Source of the DNA: Acrocarpospora pleiomorpha
Lineage (GTDB): Bacteria > Actinomycetota > Actinomycetes > Streptosporangiales > Streptosporangiaceae
Length of the DNA: 64,000 nt
Direction: 5' to 3'
Assembly (NCBI RefSeq): GCF_009687885.1
Contig: NZ_BLAF01000004.1
Span: 130,879 to 194,878, forward strand
In this document: in pieces, positions 16,350 through 24,914 of the stretch
Position numbering within the stretch: the stretch's first letter is position 1
Layout: the number at the start of each line of letters is the position of its first letter
The notes under the pieces: model-generated
The model's input: the letters and a program-made list of their open reading frames with translations, nothing else
The model's database searches: none
What the model was told of the DNA's origin: nothing
Made by a program: the position numbers and the translations under genes

Positions 16350-17417
16350 TCAGGTGGCGCTGCAGGTCACCGCGGGCGCGGTGCCGGGCGTGCCGGAGCC
16401 GAGGAAGCCGAACGTCGTCGCGGCCCCGGCGCTGAGCGAGCCGTTGTACGCGACGTTGCGGGCCGTAACGGCGGATCCGCTGCTCGTCACCGTCGCACTC
16501 CACACCGAGCTGACCGTCTGCCCGCCGGTGTACGTCCAGTTGACCGTCCAGCCGGAGATCGCGGCCGAGCCGGCGACGATGCGGACCTCGGCCTGGAAGC
16601 CACCGCCCCACGAGTTCACGACCTGGTATGTGGCCGAGCAGCCCCGGCCAGGGCTGGGAGAGGGCGTGGGACTCGGTGTGGGGGTTGGGGTAGGAGTGGG
16701 CGTCGGGGTGGGCGTAGGCGTCGGGGTGGGAGTCGGCGTGGGCGTGGGTGAAGGGTTCGAGCCCGTGAAGTTCACATCGCTGCAGAAGTAGTACGCCTGG
16801 TCCGAGTGGCTGGCCTGCCAGATCGTGTACACGATGTGGTGACCGGAGCGGCCCGGGGCGTTCACCTCGACGGGGGTCACGGCGCCCGTGGGGATGCGGC
16901 CGGTCTGGCCGACCAGTTCCAGATCGCTCCAGCGCAGGCGCTGCGTCTTGGGGTCGAAGCCCTGCTTGCTCGCGTACACGCGAATGTAGTCCGCGCCGTG
17001 AATGGCCTGGTCGAGGAGGTTCAGCGTGAAGCGGGCGGGCTTGTCGACCGTCTTCCACGCCCCGGGGACGTCCATCGCCGCGTAGCGGCCGTCCCAGGTG
17101 TTGCCGCCGCTGCAGAGCTGGCCGTCGGGGACGGCCGCCTGGTGGTTGCCGCCCACACCGTCGCGGTACAGGCCGTTCCAGTTCCACATGGCCTGCGGGT
17201 CGGCCTGCCAGGCCTGCCAGCACATGGGGTCCAGGGTGGCCATCTGCGGGTTCTGGAAGTCGCTGCCCCAGCGCTGCCAGCAGCCGTAGTTGCGGGTCGG
17301 GGGGTCGCTCACCGAGCCGTGCGCCGACGCGGGCACGACCAGCGCGGTCGTGAGCAGCAGCATGGCGCCCACGGCCGCGAGCAAACCTCGGAGCAATGTA
17401 CGGGGGAGCGTATGCAC
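16350..17417 (-). CDS. Secreted AA10 lytic polysaccharide monooxygenase with CBM2
   Basis: 355 residues. After a signal peptide ending PASA the mature protein begins with His33 (HGSVSDPPTRNYGCW), the copper-binding N-terminal histidine. The second brace histidine is H140 in TLNLLDQAIH, and AYYFCSDVNF near 208-217 supplies the axial aromatic position. A long Pro-Thr linker (about 222-258) leads to a CBM2 cellulose-binding domain (about 260-355). These copper enzymes oxidatively cleave crystalline cellulose or chitin; the CBM2 and neighbouring cellulase favour cellulose. It appears monocistronic, with its own terminator. The linker is encoded by a near-perfect GT-rich hexamer array. Confidence 0.95.
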   Translation of the reverse strand: MHTLPRTLLRGLLAAVGAMLLLTTALVVPASAHGSVSDPPTRNYGCWQRWGSDFQNPQMATLDPMCWQAWQADPQAMWNWNGLYRDGVGGNHQAAVPDGQLCSGGNTWDGRYAAMDVPGAWKTVDKPARFTLNLLDQAIHGADYIRVYASKQGFDPKTQRLRWSDLELVGQTGRIPTGAVTPVEVNAPGRSGHHIVYTIWQASHSDQAYYFCSDVNFTGSNPSPTPTPTPTPTPTPTPTPTPTPTPTPSPTPSPSPGRGCSATYQVVNSWGGGFQAEVRIVAGSAAISGWTVNWTYTGGQTVSSVWSATVTSSGSAVTARNVAYNGSLSAGAATTFGFLGSGTPGTAPAVTCSAT

Positions 17418-17463
17418 GGGTCTCCTCCTGGAGGTCAGGGTGCATTCGAGGGCTCACCATCTC

Positions 17464-17478
17464 CTAACTGGCAGTCAG
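17464..17478. promoter_or_regulatory. Palindrome upstream of the LPMO gene
   Basis: CTAACTGGCAGTCAG is a 15-bp dyad with one mismatch, 47 bases before the LPMO start. It differs from the GCTAAA palindromes nearby, so the LPMO may answer to another regulator. Confidence 0.35.
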
Positions 17479-17606
17479 GAACAACGGTGATGTGCGGCCC
17501 AGGGAGGACGAACTGGGCGTTTGCCGTCAGGAGGGGTGAAAGGTTCAATCCCGCCATGCGGGCGAGACCTCGGATGTCTACGAGGAGTCGCCCTAGCGGG
17601 CGGGTG

Positions 17607-18617
17607 TCATTCGATGGTCGTGGTCAGACCGTCCAGGCGTAGCCGCAGGATCGGGGCGAGGGTGCCGCCGAAGCCGTGCTCCGGGCGGTAGTTGAGGAAG
17701 CTCACGGCTCGCAGGTCGTCCAACACCATCCACGCGTACGCCTGGTCGGGTTGGCCGGTCGGGTTGCCGATGACCAGGCCGCTGCCGTTGAGGGGTTCGT
17801 ACGGGCCGGTCAGGGTGGGGGCGGCGAAGCCGTACAGGCCGGTGGGGGCCTTGCCCGGCGGGTGGAAGGACTGGGCGTGGGTGCAGAAGAACAGGTAGTA
17901 GAGGCCGTCGCGCCAGATCACGTGCGGGCGTTCGATCTCGCGGTTGACGCCGTCGGCGACCAGCAGTGGGGGGCGCAGGGTCCAGCCGTCGCTCGCCAGG
18001 GCGATGGCGCCCACCCGGCTGCCGCGTCGGGAGACGGAGGCGGCGATCAGCAGGTGCGCGCGGCCGTCGGCGGGGTCGCGGAACCACGCCGGATCGCGGA
18101 AGGCGCGGATGCGGCCGGGGCCGCCCTCGGTCTCCTCGGCCTTCAGGTAGGTCAGGCCGTCGTTGCGGACGATCTCCCGGTGGCCGGGGGCCTCGACGAC
18201 CCGCTGCACGAAGGTCGGCCGCGGCTCTCCCCGATGGCCGGCCGCGGTGTAGAAGACCCTGATCGTCCCGTCGGCGGCGCGGATGGCCGTGCCCGACCAT
18301 TCGCGGCTGCCGGGGGAGACCCCGTCGGGGAACACGTCACCGAGGTCGGTCCAGGTGGTTCCGTCATGGGAGAGCAGGCGGATGCGGGCCACGTCATGGC
18401 GGGCTTCCGGGTCGGCGAGGATGGGCGCGGTCAGGCCCATCCAGTGCTCGTGGCCGTTGAACAGGGCGGTCGTGCCGTCTTCCTGCTGGATCGGCCACAT
18501 GTCCCAGATGTCCAGGTCGGGGAGGAGTCGGGGGACCGCCCCGAGGATCAGCGGCGCGGTCGTCGCGGGATCCTCGGTGATCAGGTCCAGGTGGCTCCGG
18601 GTCCAGAGGGTGGTCAT
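17607..18617 (-). CDS. Cytoplasmic GH68-family fructosyl-processing enzyme
   Basis: 336 residues with no signal peptide. The GH68 motifs are complete: nucleophile D39 in DIWDMWP, SREWSGTAI, the transition-state aspartate in FRDP (D175), and the acid/base E229 in NREIERPHV. Family members are usually secreted levansucrases or inulosucrases of 400 residues or more, so a short intracellular form is unusual. It is the last gene of a sugar ABC operon, 19 bases beyond the permease. It may hydrolyse imported sucrose or fructo-oligosaccharides, or transfer fructose inside the cell. The GH68 assignment is firm from motifs; the reaction outcome is not. Confidence 0.85.
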   Translation of the reverse strand: MTTLWTRSHLDLITEDPATTAPLILGAVPRLLPDLDIWDMWPIQQEDGTTALFNGHEHWMGLTAPILADPEARHDVARIRLLSHDGTTWTDLGDVFPDGVSPGSREWSGTAIRAADGTIRVFYTAAGHRGEPRPTFVQRVVEAPGHREIVRNDGLTYLKAEETEGGPGRIRAFRDPAWFRDPADGRAHLLIAASVSRRGSRVGAIALASDGWTLRPPLLVADGVNREIERPHVIWRDGLYYLFFCTHAQSFHPPGKAPTGLYGFAAPTLTGPYEPLNGSGLVIGNPTGQPDQAYAWMVLDDLRAVSFLNYRPEHGFGGTLAPILRLRLDGLTTTIE

Positions 18618-18636
18618 GTCGTTCCGCCGTACACGA

Positions 18637-19461
18637 TCATCCCTTCAGCGAACCCTGGAGAAGCGCCGTCACGAAACGCCGCTGAAAAATCAGGAAGATC
18701 ATCAATGTCGGCGCGAGGATGAGCAGCGAGCCGGCGCACAACAACGGGATGTCGGTGCCCCACTGGCCCTGGAAGGCCCCGAGCGCGCCGGACATCGTGC
18801 GGTTCAAGGGGTTGTCGACCAGGACGATGGCCAGCAGGAACTGGTTCCACGTCCACAGGAACAGCAGGATCGCCAGTGACGAGGTCGCCGGCGCGGCCAG
18901 CGGCACGTGCACCCGCCAGAACAGCTGCCACGTCCCGGCTCCGTCGATGCGGGCGCTCTCCGACAGCTCCTCGGGCATGTTCACGAAGTGGGCCCGCATC
19001 CAGAACACCGAGAACGGCATGAACAGGCCGATCAACGGCAGGATGATCGCCCACCGGGTGTTGAGGATCCCCATGTCACGCACCAGGTAGTACAGCGGCG
19101 TGATGATGCCCTCGAACGGCAACGTCAGGCCCAGCACGAACGCGGCGAACACGAACTGCCGGCCGGGGACGCGCAGGTGCCCGATCGCGAACCCGGCCAT
19201 GGTCGCCACGATCAGCGAGATCGGCACCACCCCGGCCACGATCAGCGCGCTCGACCAGAGCAACTCGCCCATCCGGGCGGCGGTGAAGGCGGCGGCGAAG
19301 TTGCCCCACTGCGGGTCGTCGGGCCAGTCCAGGCCCAGCGGGTACGACCCCGACGGGTGCAGAGCGGTGACGAACAGGCTGATGAACGGCATGAGCGTGA
19401 CCGCCATCAGCAGAATCAGGAGGACCCGGCCGGTCCAGGCCTCGCGACGAGCGAAGATCAT
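18637..19461 (-). CDS. Sugar ABC transporter permease, MalG/UgpE type
   Basis: A 274-residue permease with six membrane segments and the EAA loop PEELSESARIDGAGTWQLF. It starts at ATG 19461, overlapping the stop of the partner permease by four bases. The family moves sugars into the cytoplasm together with a MalF-type partner and a shared ATPase. No ATPase gene is present in the operon. Cargo is probably a fructose-containing sugar because the GH68 enzyme follows directly. Confidence 0.9.
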   Translation of the reverse strand: MIFARREAWTGRVLLILLMAVTLMPFISLFVTALHPSGSYPLGLDWPDDPQWGNFAAAFTAARMGELLWSSALIVAGVVPISLIVATMAGFAIGHLRVPGRQFVFAAFVLGLTLPFEGIITPLYYLVRDMGILNTRWAIILPLIGLFMPFSVFWMRAHFVNMPEELSESARIDGAGTWQLFWRVHVPLAAPATSSLAILLFLWTWNQFLLAIVLVDNPLNRTMSGALGAFQGQWGTDIPLLCAGSLLILAPTLMIFLIFQRRFVTALLQGSLKG

Positions 19462-20339
19462 GCTTTCCGGTCCCTGGTGAGCCACTGGATGGGCAGCGCG
19501 CACGCGATCACGAGCACGGTCAGGATGACGGCCAGCGCCGAGGCCAGGCCGACCTGCCGCTCGGAGAAGGCCAGGTAGTAGATCTCCAGGCCGGGCACCA
19601 TGGTCGAGTTGCCTGGGCCGCCCTGGGTGGCGATGTAGACGATGTCGAAACTGGCCAGCGCGGCGATCACGGTGACGGTCACGCAGACGCCGATCTCCTG
19701 GCGCAGGCTCGGCAACGTGATCGAGAGGAACTCCCGGAACGCGCCCGCGCCGTCGAGGCGGGCGGCTTCGTACAGAGCTGGGTCGATCTTGCTCATCCCG
19801 GCCAGCAGCAGGAGGGTGCACAGGCCCAGCAGCACCCACGCGCCGATGACGCCGACCGCCGGGAGCGCGGTGGAGAAGTCGCCGAGCCAGGCCCGGGTCA
19901 CCTTCTCCAGGCCGACGGCCGACAGGAACTGGTTCACCAGGCCGGTGGAGGACAACAACCAGCTCCACGTGATCCCGGCCGCCACCAGCGGGATGACCTG
20001 CGGCAGGAAGATCACCGTCCGGGCGACCACGGCCAGCCGGCTGGCCGCGATGCGCCGGATCGTGGCCGCGATGGCCAGGCCCAGCACGACCGGGATGGCG
20101 CTGAAGAACACGATCAGCTGCACCGCGTGCACGATCGAGGCGAACAGGTCGGGGTCGGTGAAGACCCGCAGGTAGTTCTGGAGGCCGTTCCAGGTGGCCA
20201 CGCCGATGCCGTCCCACTTGTAGAGCGAGTACTGCACCGTCATGGCCAGCGGCTGGATCACGAACACCAGGTAGAAGGCGGCCGCGGGCAGCACGAACAA
20301 CCAGCCGATCCAGCCTCCGCGTCGCTTCGTGGCCGCCAT
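19458..20339 (-). CDS. Sugar ABC transporter permease, MalF/UgpA type
   Basis: A 293-residue permease: WIGWLFVLPAAAFYLVFVIQP marks the first helix, and the EAA loop reads DPALYEAARLDGAGAFREF. It begins four bases after the binding-protein stop and its stop overlaps the MalG-type gene. It forms the heterodimeric channel with that partner. Expression is presumably controlled from the GCTAAA palindrome at 21725. Confidence 0.9.
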   Translation of the reverse strand: MAATKRRGGWIGWLFVLPAAAFYLVFVIQPLAMTVQYSLYKWDGIGVATWNGLQNYLRVFTDPDLFASIVHAVQLIVFFSAIPVVLGLAIAATIRRIAASRLAVVARTVIFLPQVIPLVAAGITWSWLLSSTGLVNQFLSAVGLEKVTRAWLGDFSTALPAVGVIGAWVLLGLCTLLLLAGMSKIDPALYEAARLDGAGAFREFLSITLPSLRQEIGVCVTVTVIAALASFDIVYIATQGGPGNSTMVPGLEIYYLAFSERQVGLASALAVILTVLVIACALPIQWLTRDRKA

Positions 20340-20343
20340 CGGG

Positions 20344-21705
20344 TCAGCCTCCCTGGATCTGGCTCTGGTAGTCGGTCTGGACGGTCTTCAGCAGGCCCTC
20401 GGGGGTCTGCTCGCCCGCGACCATCTTCTGGAGCTGCGGGGTCCAGCTCTTGGCGTAGATCGCGCCGGTGGCGTTGGCGATGAAGTCCATCGCGCCGTTG
20501 TCACCGGCGATCTGCGCCCCGGCGGCCAGCGTGCTCTCCGTCACCGTGCCCGCCTGGACCGGCGGCATCGGGCCGTCGGCCGGGCCCATCGGGTGCGAAC
20601 CGCCGACCTGCACGCCGATCGTACGGGCCTGCGTGTCGGTGGCCACCCAGTCGAGGAACGCGGCGGCGCAGTCGGCGTTCTTGGCGTTCGCGCCGATGCC
20701 GAAGGTCAGGGGGGCCGACATGGCGGCCCGCTTGCCGCCCGCCTGGGCCGGGGGCATCAGGAAGAAGCCGATGTTTCCGGCCATCTGCTTGTCGAGGTTG
20801 CCCGACTCCCAGTCGCCGTTGAACATGAACAGGCCGTCGCCCTTGATGAAGCGGCTCATCATGGTGGCGTAGTCGACGGCGTTGACGTCGTCCCAGAAGT
20901 ACTTGGCCTTGATCCACTTCTCCAGGTGCCGCACGGCCTGGAGGTTGGCCGGGCTGTCGATGCTCGCGCCGGGCTTCTGGAAGATCCAGTCGTTGATCGG
21001 CGCGGGCGGGCCGTACGAGGCCATCAGGTCCTGAAGCGGGAAGGCCAGACCGCCCGTCGCGCCGCCGTTGAACTGGGCGATCGGGGCCAGGCCCGCCTTC
21101 TTGGCCTTGGCCAGGGCGTCGTCGAGTTCGGCCAGGGTGGCCGGGGGAGCGGTCATGCCGATCTGCTCGGCGAGCTTCTTGTTGTAGAAGACGCCGGTCA
21201 TGCTGAAGTTCAGGCCCATGGCGTACAGGGAGCCCTCGCCCCGGGTCGCGCCGCCGGGGGCCAGCCGCATCTGCTCCAGCTGGGAGGCCGGCCACTGGTC
21301 CCAGCCGAAGAGCTTGGCGTAGTCGTCGAGGTTCTTGAGCAGGTTGTTCTTGACCAGCTCGGAGACCTGGGGCAGGCGCATCAGGTCCGGCGGGTCGTCG
21401 GCCAGCACGCGCGGGGCGTTCTGGGTGATCACCGCGAACTGGTCCTCGCGGATGTCCCAGGTGACGTTCGGATGTTGCTTGGTGAACTCGGTGGTGAGCG
21501 CCTTCGGCAGCGGGAACCCGGTTTCGAAGTAGCCCTTCAGCGTCACCGGGGTTGTGCCGCAGGTCGGCGCGGCCGACAACGACGACGAAGCCGCCGCCGT
21601 CGGTTGCGGGTTGCCGCTTCCCGGCGCGCCGCAGGCGGCGGCCAACGTCCCCCCCAGGACGACCACCAGCGCCGCGCGCCGGCGGGACGGAACTCGACGA
21701 GACAT
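20344..21705 (-). CDS. Sugar-binding lipoprotein of the GH68 ABC system
   Basis: A 453-residue extracellular solute-binding protein. The Sec lipoprotein signal reads ALVVVLGGTLAAACG, with the lipidated cysteine at residue 25. The body has group-1 sugar-binding features such as RFIKGDGLFMFNGDWESGN and TFGIGANAKN. As first gene after the operator it should be strongly induced when the repressor releases. A linker rich in Ala, Ser and Pro follows the cysteine, as is normal. The sugar cannot be read from sequence; fructo-oligosaccharide or sucrose is inferred from GH68. Confidence 0.9.
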   Translation of the reverse strand: MSRRVPSRRRAALVVVLGGTLAAACGAPGSGNPQPTAAASSSLSAAPTCGTTPVTLKGYFETGFPLPKALTTEFTKQHPNVTWDIREDQFAVITQNAPRVLADDPPDLMRLPQVSELVKNNLLKNLDDYAKLFGWDQWPASQLEQMRLAPGGATRGEGSLYAMGLNFSMTGVFYNKKLAEQIGMTAPPATLAELDDALAKAKKAGLAPIAQFNGGATGGLAFPLQDLMASYGPPAPINDWIFQKPGASIDSPANLQAVRHLEKWIKAKYFWDDVNAVDYATMMSRFIKGDGLFMFNGDWESGNLDKQMAGNIGFFLMPPAQAGGKRAAMSAPLTFGIGANAKNADCAAAFLDWVATDTQARTIGVQVGGSHPMGPADGPMPPVQAGTVTESTLAAGAQIAGDNGAMDFIANATGAIYAKSWTPQLQKMVAGEQTPEGLLKTVQTDYQSQIQGG

Positions 21706-21724
21706 GGTACGTCTCCCTTTTGTT

Positions 21725-21740
21725 GCTAAATCGGATTAGC
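21725..21740. promoter_or_regulatory. LacI-type operator of the GH68 ABC operon
   Basis: GCTAAATCGGATTAGC, a 16-bp dyad 20 bases upstream of the binding-protein ATG and 77 bases before the divergent LacI gene. It is identical to 16217-16232. Confidence 0.85.
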
Positions 21741-21816
21741 GATGCGATAGTCTCACCGTACGTATGCGGCCGTGTCAAGGCCCCGTAACTCGGATGGAAC
21801 GAAAGAGGTCTCCCCG

Positions 21817-22857
21817 GTGAGTCGACGTCGGGTCACGTTGGCAGATCTGGCTGAAGCAGCCGGCGTCTCCCGCACGACCGCCTCGCTCGTGATGACGGGC
21901 AGGGGTCGTGAGCTGCGCATTTCCCACGATGTGGAGCAAAGGGTACTTCGTGCCGCCGCGGAGTTGGGCTACCGTCCCAACGCCGTCTCGGTCGGCCTGC
22001 GCACCGGCACGAGCCGTACGATCGGCTTCGTCTCCGACACCGTCGCGACCTCCCGGCTGGCCGGAGACATGATCAAAGGCGCGCTGGAGGCGGCCAGGGA
22101 ACGCGGCGTGATGTTGTTCATCGGTGAGACCGAGGGCGACCCCGAGCTGGAGCGCGGCCTGCTGCACGCCATGCAGGACCGACAGGTCGACGGCCTCATC
22201 CTCGCCGCGATGTACACCCGGACGATCAAGGTGCCCAAGGACGTCGGCCCCGCCGTCCTGCTCAACGCGCTGCCCAGACAGGCGTCGGATCTGCCGTCGA
22301 TCGTGCCCGACGAGGTGGAGGCCGGGCGTTCGGCGGCCCGGGTGCTGCTGGAGGCGGGTCACCACGACGGCGTGCACCTGATCGGGGCGGGGCCGGGCCT
22401 GCGGAACGTGCCACCGCAGAGTGTGGCGGCGGTGGAGCGCCTGATGGGCATCCGCGAGGTGCTCGGGGCGGCCGGCGTGAAGATCGCCAGTGGCCGGGTG
22501 TGCGCCGACTGGCTGCCAGAGCACGGCCTGGCGGCGACCGAAGAACTGCTGGAACGGCATCTCCCCAAGGCGCTGATCTGCCTCAACGACCGGCTCGCCC
22601 TGGGGGCCTACCAGGCGCTGAACGACGCCGGCCTGAGCGTGCCGGGGGACGTGTCGGTCGTCTCCTTCGACGATCACCCTCTCGCGTCCTGGATGCGCCC
22701 CAAGCTGACGAGCGTGGCACTGCCGCACTACGAGCTGGGACGCAGGGCGGTGGAGGTGCTGTTCGCCCAGATGGGCGACAAGGCGAAACCAGGCGAGGTG
22801 CACCGGGTGCCCATGCCGGTCCGCCACCGAGAGTCCGTCGGCCCACCCCGGCCCTAG
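21817..22857 (+). CDS. LacI-family repressor controlling the GH68 ABC operon
   Basis: 346 residues from GTG 21817, preceded by AAAGAGG. The HTH is VTLADLAEAAGVSRTTASLV and the hinge TGRGRELRIS. The sensor domain carries NDRLALGAYQALNDAGLSVP and VVSFDDHPLASWM. It is divergent from the transporter operon with a single GCTAAA palindrome between them and two more before the esterase gene. An earlier in-frame GTG at 21772 would add 15 residues but has no ribosome binding site. It likely senses a fructose-related sugar. Confidence 0.92.
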   Translation: MSRRRVTLADLAEAAGVSRTTASLVMTGRGRELRISHDVEQRVLRAAAELGYRPNAVSVGLRTGTSRTIGFVSDTVATSRLAGDMIKGALEAARERGVMLFIGETEGDPELERGLLHAMQDRQVDGLILAAMYTRTIKVPKDVGPAVLLNALPRQASDLPSIVPDEVEAGRSAARVLLEAGHHDGVHLIGAGPGLRNVPPQSVAAVERLMGIREVLGAAGVKIASGRVCADWLPEHGLAATEELLERHLPKALICLNDRLALGAYQALNDAGLSVPGDVSVVSFDDHPLASWMRPKLTSVALPHYELGRRAVEVLFAQMGDKAKPGEVHRVPMPVRHRESVGPPRP

Positions 22858-22873
22858 ACGGTGCTCGCGGCCC

Positions 22874-23719
22874 TTATGTGATCAGATGAGTCGGGTCGAG
22901 GGTGGCCAGTTCGTCGACTCGCGCCCGGGTGTCGCGGAGCCGTTCGGCCGCGCAGTGGACGAGTGCGTAGTGGATCGCGTAGCAGATGGCGGTCATGGCG
23001 ACCAGCACCCCGTGCCGGGCGCGGTCTCGCGGTATGGCGATGACCTGCTGCGGGAGGTCGCTCGACATCAGGGAGTCCTCGTCGGTCAGCAGGACCACCT
23101 TGGCGCCGTCCTTGGCGACGGTGCGGAGCTGCGCGGCCATGGTCTCGAACTCGTCGTTGAGGGCGAAGACGACGACGGTGTCCCGCGGACGCACCGCGGC
23201 CAGTGCGGTGGCGCGGTCGACGTTGTGGCCGGTGACGGTCACCGCCGGGATGCCGATGCGGGCCAGTTTGTTGGTCATGAAGTCGACCAGCGGCAGGACG
23301 AGTCCGCGGCCGAGGACGAAGACCCGGTCGGCGGACAGGATGGCCTCGGCGCATGCGTCGATCCGTTCCTGCGAGATCTTCTCCGGTAGCCGCCGGAGCA
23401 CGTCCACCTGGGATGTCACGACCATCGCCAGGGAGAAGGCCTCGCCCCCGTCGCGCATGGCGATGGTGTGGTCGGTGGCGAAGACGCTGTCCTCGCGGAG
23501 CGCGTCCTTCATCTCGACGTAGCCGGCGTAGCCGAGCTTTTGCGCGAACCTGATCACCGTCGATTCGTGGACGTCGGCCAGCTTCGCCAGGTCGGCGGCG
23601 CGCAGGAACGGGGCGCCGCGGGGGTCGGCGAGCAGTAGGGCGCCGATGCGGCGTTCGGCGGCGGTGAGGGTCTTGGTGCTGCGCTCGAGTTCTGCGTAGA
23701 AGCCCATGAGGGCGCTCAT
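22874..23719 (-). CDS. RpiR/MurR-family regulator
   Basis: 281 residues from ATG 23719. The N-terminal HTH_6 domain (LTAAERRIGALLLADPRGAP, then AADLAKLADVHESTVIRFAQ) is followed by a SIS domain (about 110-250; VFVLGRGLVLPLVDFMTNKL, VVFALNDEFETM). SIS domains of this family usually bind sugar phosphates. Here the gene is divergent from an operon for carboxylate transport and aldol cleavage, so the effector may be an unusual acid. Two copies of TGCAGGTTTWCTTGCA in the spacer are likely targets. Confidence 0.9.
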   Translation of the reverse strand: MSALMGFYAELERSTKTLTAAERRIGALLLADPRGAPFLRAADLAKLADVHESTVIRFAQKLGYAGYVEMKDALREDSVFATDHTIAMRDGGEAFSLAMVVTSQVDVLRRLPEKISQERIDACAEAILSADRVFVLGRGLVLPLVDFMTNKLARIGIPAVTVTGHNVDRATALAAVRPRDTVVVFALNDEFETMAAQLRTVAKDGAKVVLLTDEDSLMSSDLPQQVIAIPRDRARHGVLVAMTAICYAIHYALVHCAAERLRDTRARVDELATLDPTHLIT

Positions 23720-23753
23720 GCTACCAAGCCGACCTCCACGCCTGCAACGAACG

Positions 23754-23814
23754 TGCAGGTTTTCTTGCAGGAGTCCCGGGAGGGCGGTCTCGCCGCCTTG
23801 CAAGTAAACCTGCA
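23754..23814. promoter_or_regulatory. Inverted operator pair for the RpiR regulator
   Basis: TGCAGGTTTTCTTGCA (23754-23769) and TGCAAGTAAACCTGCA (23799-23814), the second being the reverse complement of the first with one change. Centres are 45 bp apart. The second site ends six bases before the -35 box of the rightward operon. Confidence 0.75.
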
Positions 23815-23820
23815 TGACCG

Positions 23821-23849
23821 TTGACTCGATGCAGCTTTGGCTCTAGTGT
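23821..23849 (+). promoter_or_regulatory. Promoter of the LigJ-like/TTT operon
   Basis: TTGACT (23821-23826), 17-base spacer, TAGTGT (23844-23849). The start codon of the first gene is 60 bases downstream of the -10 box. The adjacency of an RpiR-type palindrome to the -35 box suggests either repression or activation from that site. Confidence 0.65.
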
Positions 23850-23909
23850 TGCCCGTCACATGCCGGAAACATCCCGTTCCACCAGCCGAAACGCCCCGAG
23901 GAACCCGAG

Positions 23910-24902
23910 TTGATCATCGATAGTCATGTGCACTACACCACGGCCCCGCCCGAGCTCGACGCCTGGCGAGCACGACAGCTCGGGTCCCTGAACCGTCCGA
24001 CCCCCGGCACCCTCAAACTCACCGATGCTCAGCTCCTCGACTCACTGGCCGGGCATGTGGAGCGCATGGACCGCTACGGCATCGCCAAGATGATCTTCTC
24101 TCCGCGTGCGTCGGGCATGGGCCACGAGATCGGGGACGCCCGGGCGAGCCTGTACTGGACCCAGCTCAACAACGACCTCATCGCGCGGGCCTGCTCGCTG
24201 CTGCCGGACCGGCTGGTGCCGGCCGGGCAGCTTCCGCAGTCACCCGGCGTCACCCCGGACAACTGCCTGGCCGAGTTGACACGGTGCGTCACCGAACTCG
24301 GCTTCGCCGGATTCACCATCAATCCCGACGTCGCGGCCGGCGGCCACCCGTTCACCCCGGCGATCGGCGACGCCTGGTGGTACCCGCTGTACGAGGCGAT
24401 GGTGGAGTACGACGTGCCCGGCCTCATCCACGCCTCGGCCACGCTCGACCCCGCGCTGCACCTGAACGGCTCGCACTACACCAGCGCCGACGCGGCGGCC
24501 GTGTTCGACCTGTGCTGGAGCGACCTGTACGACCGCTTCCCCACCCTGAAGCTGATCGTCCCGCACGGCGGCGGGTCGACGCCGTTCAACTGGAACCGCC
24601 ACCGGGCCCTGCACACCCTGCACGGCAAGACGCCGTTCGAGGAGCGGGTCAAGAACGTGTACTTCGACACCGCGGTCTACGACCGCGACTCGATGGAGAT
24701 GCTGATCCGCAAGGTCGGGCCGGATAACGTGCTCTACGCGTCCGAGCCCTTCGGCACCGCCAAGGCGACCGACCCGGCCACCGGCCGTCTCTTCGACGAC
24801 ACCGTCTCCTTCGTCCGCGACATCGAGTGGCTGACCGAGGACGACCTCCACAAGATCTTTTTTGGCAACGCGCAGCGGCTGTACAGCCGGGCGAAGTTCT
24901 GA
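23910..24902 (+). CDS. ligJ: LigJ/GalB-type 4-oxalomesaconate hydratase-like amidohydrolase
   Basis: 330 residues from a TTG start. It has the amidohydrolase metal motif DSHVHYTTAP near the N-terminus and the blocks IFSPRAS, LPQSPGV, ELGFAGFTINPD, GLIHAS, VPHGGGSTPFNWNR and DPATGRLFDD, closely following those of LigJ-type 4-oxalomesaconate hydratases as recalled. That enzyme hydrates 4-oxalomesaconate to 4-carboxy-4-hydroxy-2-oxoadipate in the 4,5-cleavage protocatechuate/gallate route. The next gene is an RraA-fold protein, the usual fold of the following aldolase, which strengthens the call. No ring-cleavage dioxygenase is nearby, so a related unsaturated tricarboxylate is also possible. 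Confidence 0.78.
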   Translation: MIIDSHVHYTTAPPELDAWRARQLGSLNRPTPGTLKLTDAQLLDSLAGHVERMDRYGIAKMIFSPRASGMGHEIGDARASLYWTQLNNDLIARACSLLPDRLVPAGQLPQSPGVTPDNCLAELTRCVTELGFAGFTINPDVAAGGHPFTPAIGDAWWYPLYEAMVEYDVPGLIHASATLDPALHLNGSHYTSADAAAVFDLCWSDLYDRFPTLKLIVPHGGGSTPFNWNRHRALHTLHGKTPFEERVKNVYFDTAVYDRDSMEMLIRKVGPDNVLYASEPFGTAKATDPATGRLFDDTVSFVRDIEWLTEDDLHKIFFGNAQRLYSRAKF

Positions 24903-24914
24903 CCGAGGAGCACC

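Noticed and set aside
16650..16760. Short tandem repeats resembling a CRISPR-like or VNTR array
   Set aside because: They are in frame within the LPMO gene and encode a Pro-Thr linker; no spacers or palindromic repeats.
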